NCBI GenBank assembly: GCA_002422315.1
Contig: DIUJ01000035.1
Location: forward strand, 1 to 64,000
DNA: 64,000 nt
Reading direction: 5' to 3'
DNA from: Bacteroidetes bacterium UBA6161
Lineage (GTDB): Bacteria; Bacteroidota; Bacteroidia; NS11-12g; UBA955
Shown piece after piece: positions 52,007 to 61,565 of the stretch (the stretch's first letter is position 1; every line of letters begins with the position of its first letter). A program made the position numbers and the translations under genes. Under the pieces are notes generated by a model, which saw only the letters and a program-made list of their open reading frames with translations, was not told the DNA's origin and searched no databases.

Positions 52007-53554
52007 ATGTCAACACCCAAAGAAGAACTTTTTAAAAAGGTTATTGCACACTCCAAAGAATATGGTTTTGTTTTTTTATCTAGTGAAATTTATGATGGCC
52101 TAAGTGCTGTATATGACTATGGCCCTAGAGGAGTAGAACTCAAAAAGAATCTTCGCGATTTTTGGTGGCAAAGCATGACCAAGCTTAACCAAAATATAGT
52201 GGGTATTGACGCTGCTATTTTTATGCACCCCAAAGTATGGAAAGCTAGCGGGCATGTAGACGGCTTTAGTGACCCAATGATTGACAACAAAGATTCCAAA
52301 AAAAGGTATAGAGCCGACCAATTGATCGAAGAATATCAAGAAAAAATACAAGAAAAAATAAACAAAGAAGTAGACAAAGCCGCTAAACGATTTGGAGAAA
52401 GCTTTGATGCAGTTCTTTACGCTCAAACAAACCCGAGAATTTTAGAATATAAGTCCCAAATTAACCTTGCAGGTGAAACTCTGAAAAACGGCCTAGAAAA
52501 CAATGATTTGGCTTCTATTAAGCATCTGATAGAGGAACTAAAAATAGTCTGCCCAGTTTCTGGCACTTGTAATTGGACAGATATTCGACAGTTTAATCTA
52601 ATGTATTCCACCCAAATGAATGCTGTAGAAGGGGAAGAGAATTTGTATTTGAGACCAGAAACAGCACAAGGAATCTTTGTGAATTTTTTAAATGTTCAAA
52701 AAACTGCAAGAATGAAAATTCCTTTTGGAATTGCCCAAACAGGTAAAGCATTTAGAAACGAAATCGTAGCCAGACAATTCATTATGAGGATGAAAGAATT
52801 TGAACAAATGGAAATGCAATTTTTTGTAAGACCGGGAACCGAAATGGAATGGTTCGATTTTTGGAAAAAATCAAGGTTGAAATGGCACTTGGCTTTAGGA
52901 ACTAATTCTTCTAACTATAAATACCATGACCACGACAAACTTGCACATTATGCAAATGCCGCTGTCGATATTGAATACCAATTCCCTTTTGGGTTTAGAG
53001 AAGTAGAAGGAATTCACTCTCGAACTGATTTTGATTTAAATAAACACCAAGAGTTCTCTGGTAAAAAACTTAAATACCACGACCCCGAAATTAATGAAAG
53101 CTATACTCCTTATGTGGTAGAAACCTCAATTGGATTAGACAGATTGTTTCTTCTTACTCTGTGCGAAAACTTAAAGGAAGAAATACTAGAAAATGGCGAA
53201 ACTAGAACAGTGCTTACCATCCACCCAGCTTTAGCACCCTACAAGGTAGCATTAATGCCTCTTATTGGAAAAGATGGCTTGCCAGAAAAAACCAACGAAC
53301 TGTACAATATACTTAAATACCAATTCAATTGCTATGTAGATGAGAAAGATTCTATAGGCAAGAGATATAGAAGACAAGATGCAATTGGCACTCCTTTTTG
53401 TATAACTATAGACCACCAAACTCTTGAAGACAATACTGTTACCATACGTCACAGAGATTCTATGAAACAAACTAGACTAGATTTAAACAATGTTTACGAA
53501 ACTATCGCAAAAGAAGTTTCCATGTCTGAGTTACTGAAAAAATTAGAAGAATAA
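52007..53554 (+). CDS. glyS: Glycyl-tRNA synthetase, single-subunit type
   Basis: Charges tRNA-Gly. At 515 aa it is the homodimeric class II type (archaeal/eukaryal-like), not the alpha/beta form of many bacteria. Class II signatures are visible: KVWKASGHVDGFSDPM, LYLRPETAQGIFVNF, GIAQTGKAFRNEIVARQFIMRMKEFEQMEMQFFV (motif 2), and YVVETSIGLDRLFLLTL (motif 3). The C-terminal anticodon-binding domain starts near residue 405 (LAPYKVALMPLIGKDG). A hairpin terminator follows. Confidence 0.96.
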   Translation: MSTPKEELFKKVIAHSKEYGFVFLSSEIYDGLSAVYDYGPRGVELKKNLRDFWWQSMTKLNQNIVGIDAAIFMHPKVWKASGHVDGFSDPMIDNKDSKKRYRADQLIEEYQEKIQEKINKEVDKAAKRFGESFDAVLYAQTNPRILEYKSQINLAGETLKNGLENNDLASIKHLIEELKIVCPVSGTCNWTDIRQFNLMYSTQMNAVEGEENLYLRPETAQGIFVNFLNVQKTARMKIPFGIAQTGKAFRNEIVARQFIMRMKEFEQMEMQFFVRPGTEMEWFDFWKKSRLKWHLALGTNSSNYKYHDHDKLAHYANAAVDIEYQFPFGFREVEGIHSRTDFDLNKHQEFSGKKLKYHDPEINESYTPYVVETSIGLDRLFLLTLCENLKEEILENGETRTVLTIHPALAPYKVALMPLIGKDGLPEKTNELYNILKYQFNCYVDEKDSIGKRYRRQDAIGTPFCITIDHQTLEDNTVTIRHRDSMKQTRLDLNNVYETIAKEVSMSELLKKLEE

Positions 53555-53570
53555 GTAACATTTGTTCATA

Positions 53571-53605
53571 AAAAAACTGTTTCTATTGATAGAAACGGTT
53601 TTTTT
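53571..53605. terminator. Bidirectional terminator between glyS and porV
   Basis: AAAAAACTGTTTCTAT and ATAGAAACGGTTTTTT flank a TG loop, giving about 14-16 pairs with one G-U wobble and T runs on both strands. It can serve convergent glyS (plus) and porV (minus). Confidence 0.8.
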
Positions 53606-53619
53606 ATGGTATTATAAGT

Positions 53620-54846
53620 TTATAAACTTTTCAATTTCCCCGCGTCTGAAAAAGCTGCTAAATCCAGCAATAGACTAAATCTTAATTGATTCTGCAAAGG
53701 ATGTGACCTTTGAATTGGTGCTAAAAATGCTACATCTACACCAATTACATTGTATCGTATACCTGCACCAAAAGTCAAGTATTTTCTCATTCCTTTAGTA
53801 TCCGCCTCATGAAAATAACCCGTTCTCAAAGCCAATACTTTGTCGTACCAGTATTCTATTCCTACGCTGTACATAATCTCTTTCATTTCCTCTTGGAAGC
53901 CACCTGGAGCGTCGTAGAATGACTGCATCGCACCTTGCAAAACAGGAACATTAGGATCCATTCCTCTTTCTATAACCCTTTCATTATTCAAAAATGAATC
54001 TTGGGCTGGATTAGAAATTGATTTTAGGTACAAAGGTCTTGTAGGTACTAAAAGTTTGTTTGCATCTACTGCTATAGTGACACTATTAAACTCGTCTATA
54101 TCAAATGTCCAAGCGGTACCTAACCTAAGGTTCATTGGTATAAAATCTGCGTTTTCGCCTACCGTATAGGTTATTTTGGAACCTAAGTTAGTGATTGCAG
54201 CTCCAAAAGCGTAAGAAGTTGGTGTTTTTGCTTTTTTTAATTTGTCTTTGTAAAACCAAGAAACATCTCCAGCGCCTGCTATACCTGGTCTGGTACTAGT
54301 TCCATTAAAAGTACGGGTTCCTGTAAGATTAGAATATATAAATCTAAGAGAAACGGCTAAAGACATTTTATCAGAAAGCTTGGTTGCATAAAATCCATCA
54401 AATGCCAATTCATTTGGCTCAAAATTACCTGTAGAATTACCTTGAAAATCGGTAAAAAGAATATTTCCTAAAGAAAAATAACGAAAAGAACCTCCAACAA
54501 CTGAATTTTTATTGATTCTAGAATAGCCAGACAAATACGAAAGATGCACATCTGGAACGATAGAACGAAGCCAAGGTGCGTAGTTTATTGCAAATCCTGT
54601 GGGTTTTTCTGCAAATACCAACTTTGAGGGATTCCAGTGAACCGAGTTGGCATCTGGAGATATTGCAACACCAGCGTCACCCATTCCTGCAGAACGGCTA
54701 TCGGGTGTAATTGTCAAGAAAGGCACGGCACTTGTAATTACATTTTGCTGCCCAGCAAGTTGGCTTCTGCTTATTTGTCCTTGAATATTTGAATGAATAA
54801 GGAAACTAATCCCTAAAAACAAACTTATCTTTTGTGTATTAAACAT
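53620..54846 (-). CDS. porV: Type IX secretion outer membrane protein PorV
   Basis: A 408-aa outer membrane barrel of the FadL-like PorV/LptO family. It takes T9SS cargo from the translocon (SprA) and delivers it to the PorU sortase. The signal peptide ends NIQG|Q. The family marker is the N-terminal ITSAVPFLTITPDSRSAGMGDAGVAISPDANSVHWNPSKLVF, with VGIEYWYDKVLALRTGYFHEADTKGMRKYLTFGAGIRYN in the C-terminal part. It is 59 bases downstream of porU, an arrangement also seen in Flavobacterium. Confidence 0.93.
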   Translation of the reverse strand: MFNTQKISLFLGISFLIHSNIQGQISRSQLAGQQNVITSAVPFLTITPDSRSAGMGDAGVAISPDANSVHWNPSKLVFAEKPTGFAINYAPWLRSIVPDVHLSYLSGYSRINKNSVVGGSFRYFSLGNILFTDFQGNSTGNFEPNELAFDGFYATKLSDKMSLAVSLRFIYSNLTGTRTFNGTSTRPGIAGAGDVSWFYKDKLKKAKTPTSYAFGAAITNLGSKITYTVGENADFIPMNLRLGTAWTFDIDEFNSVTIAVDANKLLVPTRPLYLKSISNPAQDSFLNNERVIERGMDPNVPVLQGAMQSFYDAPGGFQEEMKEIMYSVGIEYWYDKVLALRTGYFHEADTKGMRKYLTFGAGIRYNVIGVDVAFLAPIQRSHPLQNQLRFSLLLDLAAFSDAGKLKSL

Positions 54847-54905
54847 GAAATAATTATTTTTCTATTTTAAAATGCAAATCTATACAAATAAACTAATTTA
54901 AAAAC

Positions 54906-57900
54906 CTATAGTATCATCAGTTTCTCGAATTTCTCTACCCATTTACCTTCTTGTGTTCTAATTCTTAGCCTATAAATGTATACCCCTTTGGCTAATTTAT
55001 CAGCAAATTCATCCCTTGCATCCCATTCAAAAGCAACAATATGCGAGGGAGCCGCGAATATATCTTGATAAAAAGATTTTACTACCCTACCTCCAATTGT
55101 CATAATTTGTAAATTCACTTGTAAATCTTGCCCTTGTTTGTTATGGTCAAAGTGGAATTCTGTTCTAGTAGTAAATGGATTGGGATAGTTCAAAAGATTT
55201 CTTACCACAAGGTCTTCCGAATTTTCTACTGTAAATTCAATTGTGGCCTCAGAGGAGTTGTTATATGTATCCCAAGCTTTTAAGGTAAGAGTATGTTTCC
55301 CAGCTTCTAAATTTTGTAATTGATAACTTAATTCCCCTCTTTGGTAACTATTCAACTCTGATTCGAAGAATTCATTCAACACAATTGTTCTTTCTTTTGG
55401 TGTATTCTTGTCAAGGGTTGCCAAAATTTCTCTTCCTACACCTGAACCCGCCGTATTAATCCCATTCTCATCAAACAGTTTAGCTAATAGCAATGGACTT
55501 TTATGAGTGATGGAAGCATTCACAAAGGTAAAATCATTTAAAAACAATTCTATTTGAGGACCTTTGTTGTCTGGCGCAATAGAATCTGCTGTACCACCTA
55601 CAACTATTCTACTTTCATTTCCAGCAGCATCTGTACTTGAGCTCTTGCTATACAATGATATTCGAGATTTTTCAAACCTATAGCTAATGTCTTTAGGCAC
55701 AACAAAAGTAAATTCGAAGTCTCCGTTTTTAACCTCTGCCCTACCTCTATACAATACACTATTTTGAACTTCAAAGTCTAAGATTTGAGCTTTTTTGTCA
55801 TTAGCCCTAGTTTGAAGTTTTGTTGCTCTCTCCATAACCGAAGGGTTAACTTCTCCATTAAAATTTTGGATTTTTTGATTGTTATAGTTTAATACTCTAC
55901 CTTTAAAGGTTACTTTAGACAATGCTTTGAGGGTATCTGTTTGCAATTCTAAGGATTTACCATTTAAGGAATCTAATACAACTTTAAACTCTGGAAGCGC
56001 AAGCCTAATTGCAGGATCCCCAAGCATGGAAAAATTGCGGTCACCAAATTGATTTGTTGGTCTATTTTTTGTCAATTTATATATATCTCCAATTCTAGAC
56101 TGTTTGTTTTCGGAATCTCTGGATAATAAAGCGTTTTCAAAAATAAATTTAGAAATATTATAATTTGATGTCGAGAAAACCAATCTTGTAGTTGTCATTA
56201 ATCCAATTGCGCCACCCTTAGGATTTAATAGTACATTCTCCCCTCCCGACACCAAAGCAGGATTGTCGAATCGTGTAAACTCACAAGTAGCAGTGATAAA
56301 AAAGGGCAGCCTATATCTGTTTACCCAAGAATTAATTTGAGGTATTTCTACCACCCTCTCCGACGCCAATCCTAGTTCTCCACCATGGCCAATGTAGTTC
56401 CATACCAAAGAGCCTCTGTCTATACCGTTATTAATCATTTCTGTAGCCTCTGGATATCTGTCGCCTCCTCCTAATGACCTTTGTTCAAAAGCATCCAAGT
56501 AAATTTTATTAAAAATAACAGGTCTAAACTGTCTCAGAATAGTATCAGCAAACTCTTCTGATTCTCTTACAAATGTATGTTCCCAACTATCGTCCATATC
56601 ATCTGCAACGAAAGTGAAATTATTCCTCCAATTTCCTCTACTTTCTGCAGAATGATAGTCTTTAATTTTTTGAACTATTTGACCAGCTTGTTCTTGGTTA
56701 TTTAAAGGTATTCTTCCTACAGCTAAATCAATAAAATATTTTATCTCTAAATTGCCTTCTAAACTATCAAGCAAAACAAAAAAATCATCTGAACAAAAAG
56801 AACCTACAGGATCTGAAGAAATTCGAGATTGAAAAATTGGTACTCTGTTTGTGTTTGCATTTTGAATATCGAGGTAATCGAAACTAGCGTCACCAAACAA
56901 AAGTAAATATTTGGGCCTCTCCGAAATCTGGGTAGCCCTATCATAAAACATTTTCACAAAATCTCTTATAGCACTAATGTCTTGAACGCCACAAGAAAAT
57001 TCATTGTAAATCTGGTTGGTAGAGAATACACCTACCTTAAATCCATTCTGTGTTCTATGAAAATTTGCCAAATCTTCCGCTTGAATTTTAAATTCTGGAC
57101 TAGTTACTATAATGTAATCTATATTACTTTCTCCATGAAGATTTTGGGTTTCCATTCTTCCAAAACTAACTGGTACCAAAAAAGAGGTAACACTGGTATA
57201 CACTTTTACTTTTTTTACATTAGAGACTTTAAAGTCATGAGTATTGTTATTAAAACTAGTTTGTTGAATGTTTACCTCACTTGGATTGGTAACATCAAAA
57301 AAGAGGGTATTGTTGGGTGCCTGAATTGAAATTTTAAAGGAGTTCAACTCTGCCATTTGGTTGTTCCAAAATCTCATTTGTTCACCCGTATGAATCAATC
57401 TTCTTCTCACATGTAACTCAAAATAATCTAGCCAAGCAATATTGGTAGATAGAGGTTTAGAATATTGAATATTTAAATTTAAAACATCTCCTTGAAATGG
57501 AGGATAAGTTAAATTAAAATCAAAAGGGTTGGTATGGTGCTGGTTGCTGTAATTAAGAGAACCTAAAGCGGAGAAGTTAACTTGTCTTGAAACACCATTT
57601 AAATTATAATTTAGCGAACTACCAACCAAGCCTCTTCCAACAGCAGATGTTTTAATCTTTACAGCCTCCGAAGCTACTCTATTGGCAAAGGTTGTAGAAT
57701 AGGTGTAAGACAACTGTCTGTCAAATTCTTCTCCGTACCACATTTTACCTGATTTTATTAAATTTCTTTCGTCTTTTTCATGTCTAAAAATCTCATCAAA
57801 TTCAGAAATCCCAGCGTCCTCAGTAAGATTCATTTGCGGTGGATTGGATACCATTCGTTTTCCTTGTATTCCACCAAAAGTTAAAAAATAAACGCTGTGT

Positions 57901-58742
57901 TTTGTATACAAGTGTTTTTTGAATTTAAATTCCTTGTTTGTGGAATCCCATTCCCATTTATTAGGATTTTCTGCATAAAAAACTAAAAAATCCTCGTTAT
58001 CAAATTTCCCATCACTTTCGCCTTGCACCCAAATCGCATTTTCTGAAATATCTTTCGGTCTCGGCATCGCATTTAATTCGGGAAGAATAGCACAATGAGT
58101 ACCATAAACTTTTAGAGTTCTAGGGTCTAAATTGTCTGTATTAATCCCCATTGAGTTTAAATACGTTTTATCCAATCTATACAGTCCTGTTTGTTCCACA
58201 ACTAGCCTATATACATTATTCTGTAGAAGAATTGTCTCGGTTGGCCAAGCACTTCTTCTATTGCTCTTGAAGGAATTAGCTAAAACCAACGATGGACTTT
58301 GGGAGTTTTTAACTAAAGTATAATTTACTTTGGTAATTCTTTCTATTTTACCCCCTACCAAAACATATACAGGTATTTTAACTGCTAATATAGGTCGAGA
58401 AGCATCGTAAACATTATACAACTGAATGTCAAGATTGATATCTTTGAGGTCATTTACCATCCTTGTTGTCCAGTCTGAAGAAAATTCTGTTGTAGCTACT
58501 GATTCAAAAGTGTAATTTTCGATTAGCGTATTTTCAAATAAAAACCCCTCATGTACGTATTCAAAATACGGCAAATTGGTATTATTTATATAAGTGTAAG
58601 AACAATTCAAACAAATATTACTGTATTTATTCTCATCATAGTTAACTTTTTCCCAATCAACTATATGATTAAAAGATTGAGAATTGGACTCAAAGGCAAC
58701 CATTGATAATAAAAATAGAAAAAAGAAAAAAGTATTTCGCAT
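54906..58742 (-). CDS. porU: Type IX secretion sortase PorU
   Basis: A 1278-aa outer-surface protein that removes the C-terminal sorting domain of T9SS cargo and attaches it to the cell surface. The gingipain-like (C25) catalytic domain has His786 in NYIGHGGELG and Cys820 in FFITATCEFTRFD, 34 residues apart as expected for a His/Cys dyad. The signal peptide ends ESNS|Q. A C-terminal sorting-like domain (LNYPNPFTTRTEFHFDHNKQG, KGVYIYRLRI) is present, as in other PorU proteins. Gingipain itself is excluded by the porV neighbour and by length. Confidence 0.95.
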   Translation of the reverse strand: MRNTFFFFLFLLSMVAFESNSQSFNHIVDWEKVNYDENKYSNICLNCSYTYINNTNLPYFEYVHEGFLFENTLIENYTFESVATTEFSSDWTTRMVNDLKDINLDIQLYNVYDASRPILAVKIPVYVLVGGKIERITKVNYTLVKNSQSPSLVLANSFKSNRRSAWPTETILLQNNVYRLVVEQTGLYRLDKTYLNSMGINTDNLDPRTLKVYGTHCAILPELNAMPRPKDISENAIWVQGESDGKFDNEDFLVFYAENPNKWEWDSTNKEFKFKKHLYTKHSVYFLTFGGIQGKRMVSNPPQMNLTEDAGISEFDEIFRHEKDERNLIKSGKMWYGEEFDRQLSYTYSTTFANRVASEAVKIKTSAVGRGLVGSSLNYNLNGVSRQVNFSALGSLNYSNQHHTNPFDFNLTYPPFQGDVLNLNIQYSKPLSTNIAWLDYFELHVRRRLIHTGEQMRFWNNQMAELNSFKISIQAPNNTLFFDVTNPSEVNIQQTSFNNNTHDFKVSNVKKVKVYTSVTSFLVPVSFGRMETQNLHGESNIDYIIVTSPEFKIQAEDLANFHRTQNGFKVGVFSTNQIYNEFSCGVQDISAIRDFVKMFYDRATQISERPKYLLLFGDASFDYLDIQNANTNRVPIFQSRISSDPVGSFCSDDFFVLLDSLEGNLEIKYFIDLAVGRIPLNNQEQAGQIVQKIKDYHSAESRGNWRNNFTFVADDMDDSWEHTFVRESEEFADTILRQFRPVIFNKIYLDAFEQRSLGGGDRYPEATEMINNGIDRGSLVWNYIGHGGELGLASERVVEIPQINSWVNRYRLPFFITATCEFTRFDNPALVSGGENVLLNPKGGAIGLMTTTRLVFSTSNYNISKFIFENALLSRDSENKQSRIGDIYKLTKNRPTNQFGDRNFSMLGDPAIRLALPEFKVVLDSLNGKSLELQTDTLKALSKVTFKGRVLNYNNQKIQNFNGEVNPSVMERATKLQTRANDKKAQILDFEVQNSVLYRGRAEVKNGDFEFTFVVPKDISYRFEKSRISLYSKSSSTDAAGNESRIVVGGTADSIAPDNKGPQIELFLNDFTFVNASITHKSPLLLAKLFDENGINTAGSGVGREILATLDKNTPKERTIVLNEFFESELNSYQRGELSYQLQNLEAGKHTLTLKAWDTYNNSSEATIEFTVENSEDLVVRNLLNYPNPFTTRTEFHFDHNKQGQDLQVNLQIMTIGGRVVKSFYQDIFAAPSHIVAFEWDARDEFADKLAKGVYIYRLRIRTQEGKWVEKFEKLMIL

Positions 58743-58755
58743 AAGAAAATTGGTT

Positions 58756-58763
58756 CAAAAATA
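58756..58763 (-). promoter_or_regulatory. -7 box of porU
   Basis: TATTTTTG on the minus strand fits TAnnTTTG, 13 bases before the porU ATG; a weak TTTCG lies 20 bases further upstream. Confidence 0.4.
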
Positions 58764-58913
58764 AGTTTATGTTTTCAAATAAACGAAAGAAGAACGAAAA
58801 AAAGAACATTAAAGTATGAAATAGGGGAAAAATCGGATTATTAAAAAAATACTTGTTTATGAATAAAAAAGAAATTAATTTTACCGATTGAAACAACTCA
58901 AACTAAGTATTAA

Positions 58914-59912
58914 ATGAAAAAAATCGCTACCCTAGCCCTTATTTCTTGTTTATCAATAGGTTCTATACTTGCACAAGATCCTGAGTTAACACAGTATTAT
59001 GCAGCTCCTGTGTACACAAACCCTGCGATGGCAGGTAATGCCTTCTGTAATTTCCAAGCTGCTGGTAGATTTTCTATCAATTATAGAAATCAATGGCCTA
59101 GTTTGCCTGGTACATACCGAACCATGGCAGCAAGCTTTGACCAACATATAGACGAGATAAATGGAGGTATAGGGGTTATGGCCACATACGACAGAGCTGG
59201 TCAAGGTTTATTAACTACTACTACTTTAAGTGCAGTCTATGCATACGTAATGCCTCTTAATAGAAGAAAAACTTTCTTTTTAAGAGCAGGATTGCAAGGA
59301 ACTATAGGTCAAAAAAGTATAGATTTTACAAAACTACAGTGGGCAGATCAAATTCACCCAACCAGAGGTTTTATATACCAAACCAATGAACCATTTGCAA
59401 ACGATAGAGTTACTTTCCCAAATTTCAGCACTGGCTTACTAGCTTATTCTAGCAAGTTTTATGTTGGTTTTGCAGTACATAATTTAACACAGCCTGTTCA
59501 GTCATTTTACAAGTCAGACAACGGTATAATTCCTAGGAGATATACTTTCCATACGGGTGCTGTAATACCTTTAGACAAAAGGAAAGTGGCACAAAGTACT
59601 TTTTCTCCTAACATCTTATTTATGACCCAACAACAATTCACACAATTGAATTTAGGATTTTATGTTAACAAAGGTCCATTAGTTACAGGATTATGGTTCC
59701 GTCAGGCTTTTGGAGAATACAAAACTTCTGATGCTATCATGTTGTTATTAGGTTTCAGAAAAGACAAGTTTAAATTTGGATATAGCTACGACATTACCAT
59801 GTCTTCTGCTAGAAGCGCGGTACCAGGTTCTCATGAAGTTTCCGCTACTGTAGAATGGTGTATATCCAAACCCTTAAGAAGGTTTAAGCCTATGAGATGT
59901 CCTGAGTTTTAA
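58914..59912 (+). CDS. porP: PorP/SprF-family type IX secretion membrane protein
   Basis: A 332-aa outer membrane barrel of the PorP/SprF family. The signal peptide ends SILA|Q, and the mature start DPELTQYYAAPVYTNPAMAGN is the family signature. The C-terminus keeps the TVEWCISKPLRRFKPMRCPEF pattern. SprF-type proteins are needed for secretion and surface display of type B sorting-domain cargo such as SprB, and this window has two such cargo proteins. It is divergent from porU and followed by gldJ, separated by 79 bases. Confidence 0.93.
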   Translation: MKKIATLALISCLSIGSILAQDPELTQYYAAPVYTNPAMAGNAFCNFQAAGRFSINYRNQWPSLPGTYRTMAASFDQHIDEINGGIGVMATYDRAGQGLLTTTTLSAVYAYVMPLNRRKTFFLRAGLQGTIGQKSIDFTKLQWADQIHPTRGFIYQTNEPFANDRVTFPNFSTGLLAYSSKFYVGFAVHNLTQPVQSFYKSDNGIIPRRYTFHTGAVIPLDKRKVAQSTFSPNILFMTQQQFTQLNLGFYVNKGPLVTGLWFRQAFGEYKTSDAIMLLLGFRKDKFKFGYSYDITMSSARSAVPGSHEVSATVEWCISKPLRRFKPMRCPEF

Positions 59913-59948
59913 TTGAAAAATAAAAAATAAAAAATCCAATCTAAACAA

Positions 59949-59956
59949 TAAATTTG
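59949..59956 (+). promoter_or_regulatory. -7 box of gldJ
   Basis: TAAATTTG fits TAnnTTTG, 35 bases before the gldJ ATG. No -33 element. Confidence 0.4.
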
Positions 59957-59991
59957 CCGAATTAAAAGTTTATAAAGAAACTACGAAGAAA

Positions 59992-61494
59992 ATGAAGACA
60001 AGAATAATAATAGCACTTGCAGCAATTACTGGTATATTGGTTATGCCTTCGTGTAAGAAGAGTGTTTCTGGTACTACCGGACAAGGGTATAACAACCCTA
60101 AATGGGGTGGTTTTGAAAAACACAAATACAAAGGTCAAGAAACAGGACCTGGTCTTGTTTTAGTAGAAGGTGGGTCTTTTACAATGGGAACAGCCGAACA
60201 AGATGTAGAGTGGAAATACGACAACTTTGAAAGAAGAGTAACAGTTGCCTCTTTTTATATGGACGAAGTAGAAATAAGCAATACAGATTATCGTGAATAT
60301 TTATGGTGGCTATTGCGTGTTTTCCCTGATTTTGATGTTTATAAACAAGCATTACCAGACACTTTGGTTTGGAGAAGCAGATTGGCTTTCAATGAGCCTT
60401 ATGCAGAATATTATTTAAGACACCCATCGTTTAACAACTATCCAGTGGTAGGAGTAAGCTGGTTACAAGCTACAGATTATTGTGCGTGGAGAACCAATAG
60501 AGTAAATACTTACATTTTAGATAGAGAAGGCATAATGGTATATAATCCTACAGCAGAGTTGGAAGAAGAAAATTTCAATACCGCATCTTATTTGTCTGGA
60601 TTATACGATATTCCTAAACTAGGTAAAAAGAAAAAGCAGCCAACAGACTATACTGTTAAAAAGAAAAAAACCAGAAGAGTTAAAATGGAAGATGGTATTT
60701 TATTACCAGAATATAGATTGCCTACAGAAGCAGAATGGGAATATGCTGCAAAATCTTTAATTGGAAACTCTCAATTCGAAAACGTGGATGAAAATAAAGT
60801 TTACCCATGGAATGACCTAACTGTAAGATGGGCAAAAGGTGCCAAAGAAGCAGAGAGGGGTAAAATGCTTGCTAACTTCAAGAGAGGTAAAGGTGACCAA
60901 GGTGGTATAGCTAGTGAATTGAACGATGCAGGATTTATAACTACACCTGTTTATTCATACTGGCCAAATGACTACGGTCTTTATAATATGGCAGGAAACG
61001 TTTCAGAATGGGTTATGGACGTATACAGACCTCTTAGCTGGAATGAAGTAGAAGACTTTAACCCTTTTAGAGGAAATGTATTTAAAACAGTTTTGCTTAA
61101 TGAGTACGGTGAAGTGGAACAAAAAGACAGCTTGGGAAGACTACAATACAGAAATGTTACTTTAGAAGAGAATGTTAAAAGAAGAAACTATAAAGTTTCT
61201 GACAATATTGGATACAATGACGAAGAGACATACAGAGGTGACGAACAAATGTATGAATTTGGAACTGCTTCTCTTGTAAACAACAAAGCAAGGGTTTACA
61301 AAGGTGGTTCTTGGAATGATAGAGCTTATTGGATGGCCCCAGGAACTAGAAGATTCCTAGACGAAGAATTGTCACTTTCTACATTAGGATTTAGATGCGC
61401 TATGATAAGAATTGGCGCACCTCTTGGTAACAGTAAAAAAAGAGACAAAAAACTACCTTCTAGCGGCATTAAAAAGAAAGGTAAAAAACGTTAA
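59992..61494 (+). CDS. gldJ: Gliding motility lipoprotein GldJ
   Basis: A 500-aa lipoprotein (lipobox M-P-S-C, Cys21) with a formylglycine-generating-enzyme (SUMF1) fold. GTTGQGYNNPKWGGF followed by GPGLVLVEGGSFTMGTAEQDVEWKYDNFERRVTVASFYMDEVEISN and the later YRLPTEAEWEYAAK and GGSWNDRAYWMAPGTRRF are typical. In Flavobacterium, GldJ is needed for gliding and for the stability of GldK. I call it GldJ and not GldK because its N-terminal region lacks the GldK pattern and because gldJ lies next to porU/porV in Flavobacterium. Whether this organism glides cannot be told here. Confidence 0.88.
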   Translation: MKTRIIIALAAITGILVMPSCKKSVSGTTGQGYNNPKWGGFEKHKYKGQETGPGLVLVEGGSFTMGTAEQDVEWKYDNFERRVTVASFYMDEVEISNTDYREYLWWLLRVFPDFDVYKQALPDTLVWRSRLAFNEPYAEYYLRHPSFNNYPVVGVSWLQATDYCAWRTNRVNTYILDREGIMVYNPTAELEEENFNTASYLSGLYDIPKLGKKKKQPTDYTVKKKKTRRVKMEDGILLPEYRLPTEAEWEYAAKSLIGNSQFENVDENKVYPWNDLTVRWAKGAKEAERGKMLANFKRGKGDQGGIASELNDAGFITTPVYSYWPNDYGLYNMAGNVSEWVMDVYRPLSWNEVEDFNPFRGNVFKTVLLNEYGEVEQKDSLGRLQYRNVTLEENVKRRNYKVSDNIGYNDEETYRGDEQMYEFGTASLVNNKARVYKGGSWNDRAYWMAPGTRRFLDEELSLSTLGFRCAMIRIGAPLGNSKKRDKKLPSSGIKKKGKKR

Positions 61495-61515
61495 AATTAC
61501 ATATTAATACATATT

Positions 61516-61550
61516 AAAAAAGGTCAACCATTTAATGATTGGCCTTTTTT
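61516..61550. terminator. Terminator after gldJ
   Basis: AAAAAAGGTCAA and TTGGCCTTTTTT form a stem with one G-U pair and a further inner stem, ending in a T run. It separates gldJ from the lipoprotein gene at 61566. Confidence 0.75.
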
Positions 61551-61565
61551 AATTTAGATTAGGCT

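Noticed and set aside
54906..58742. A gingipain-like secreted protease
   Set aside because: The catalytic dyad is gingipain-like, but the length, PorV neighbour and T9SS context identify the PorU sortase.
59992..61494. Assignment as GldK/PorK
   Set aside because: It shares the SUMF1 fold, but the N-terminal GTTGQGYNN pattern and position beside porU/porV indicate GldJ; gldL, gldM and gldN are not next to it.
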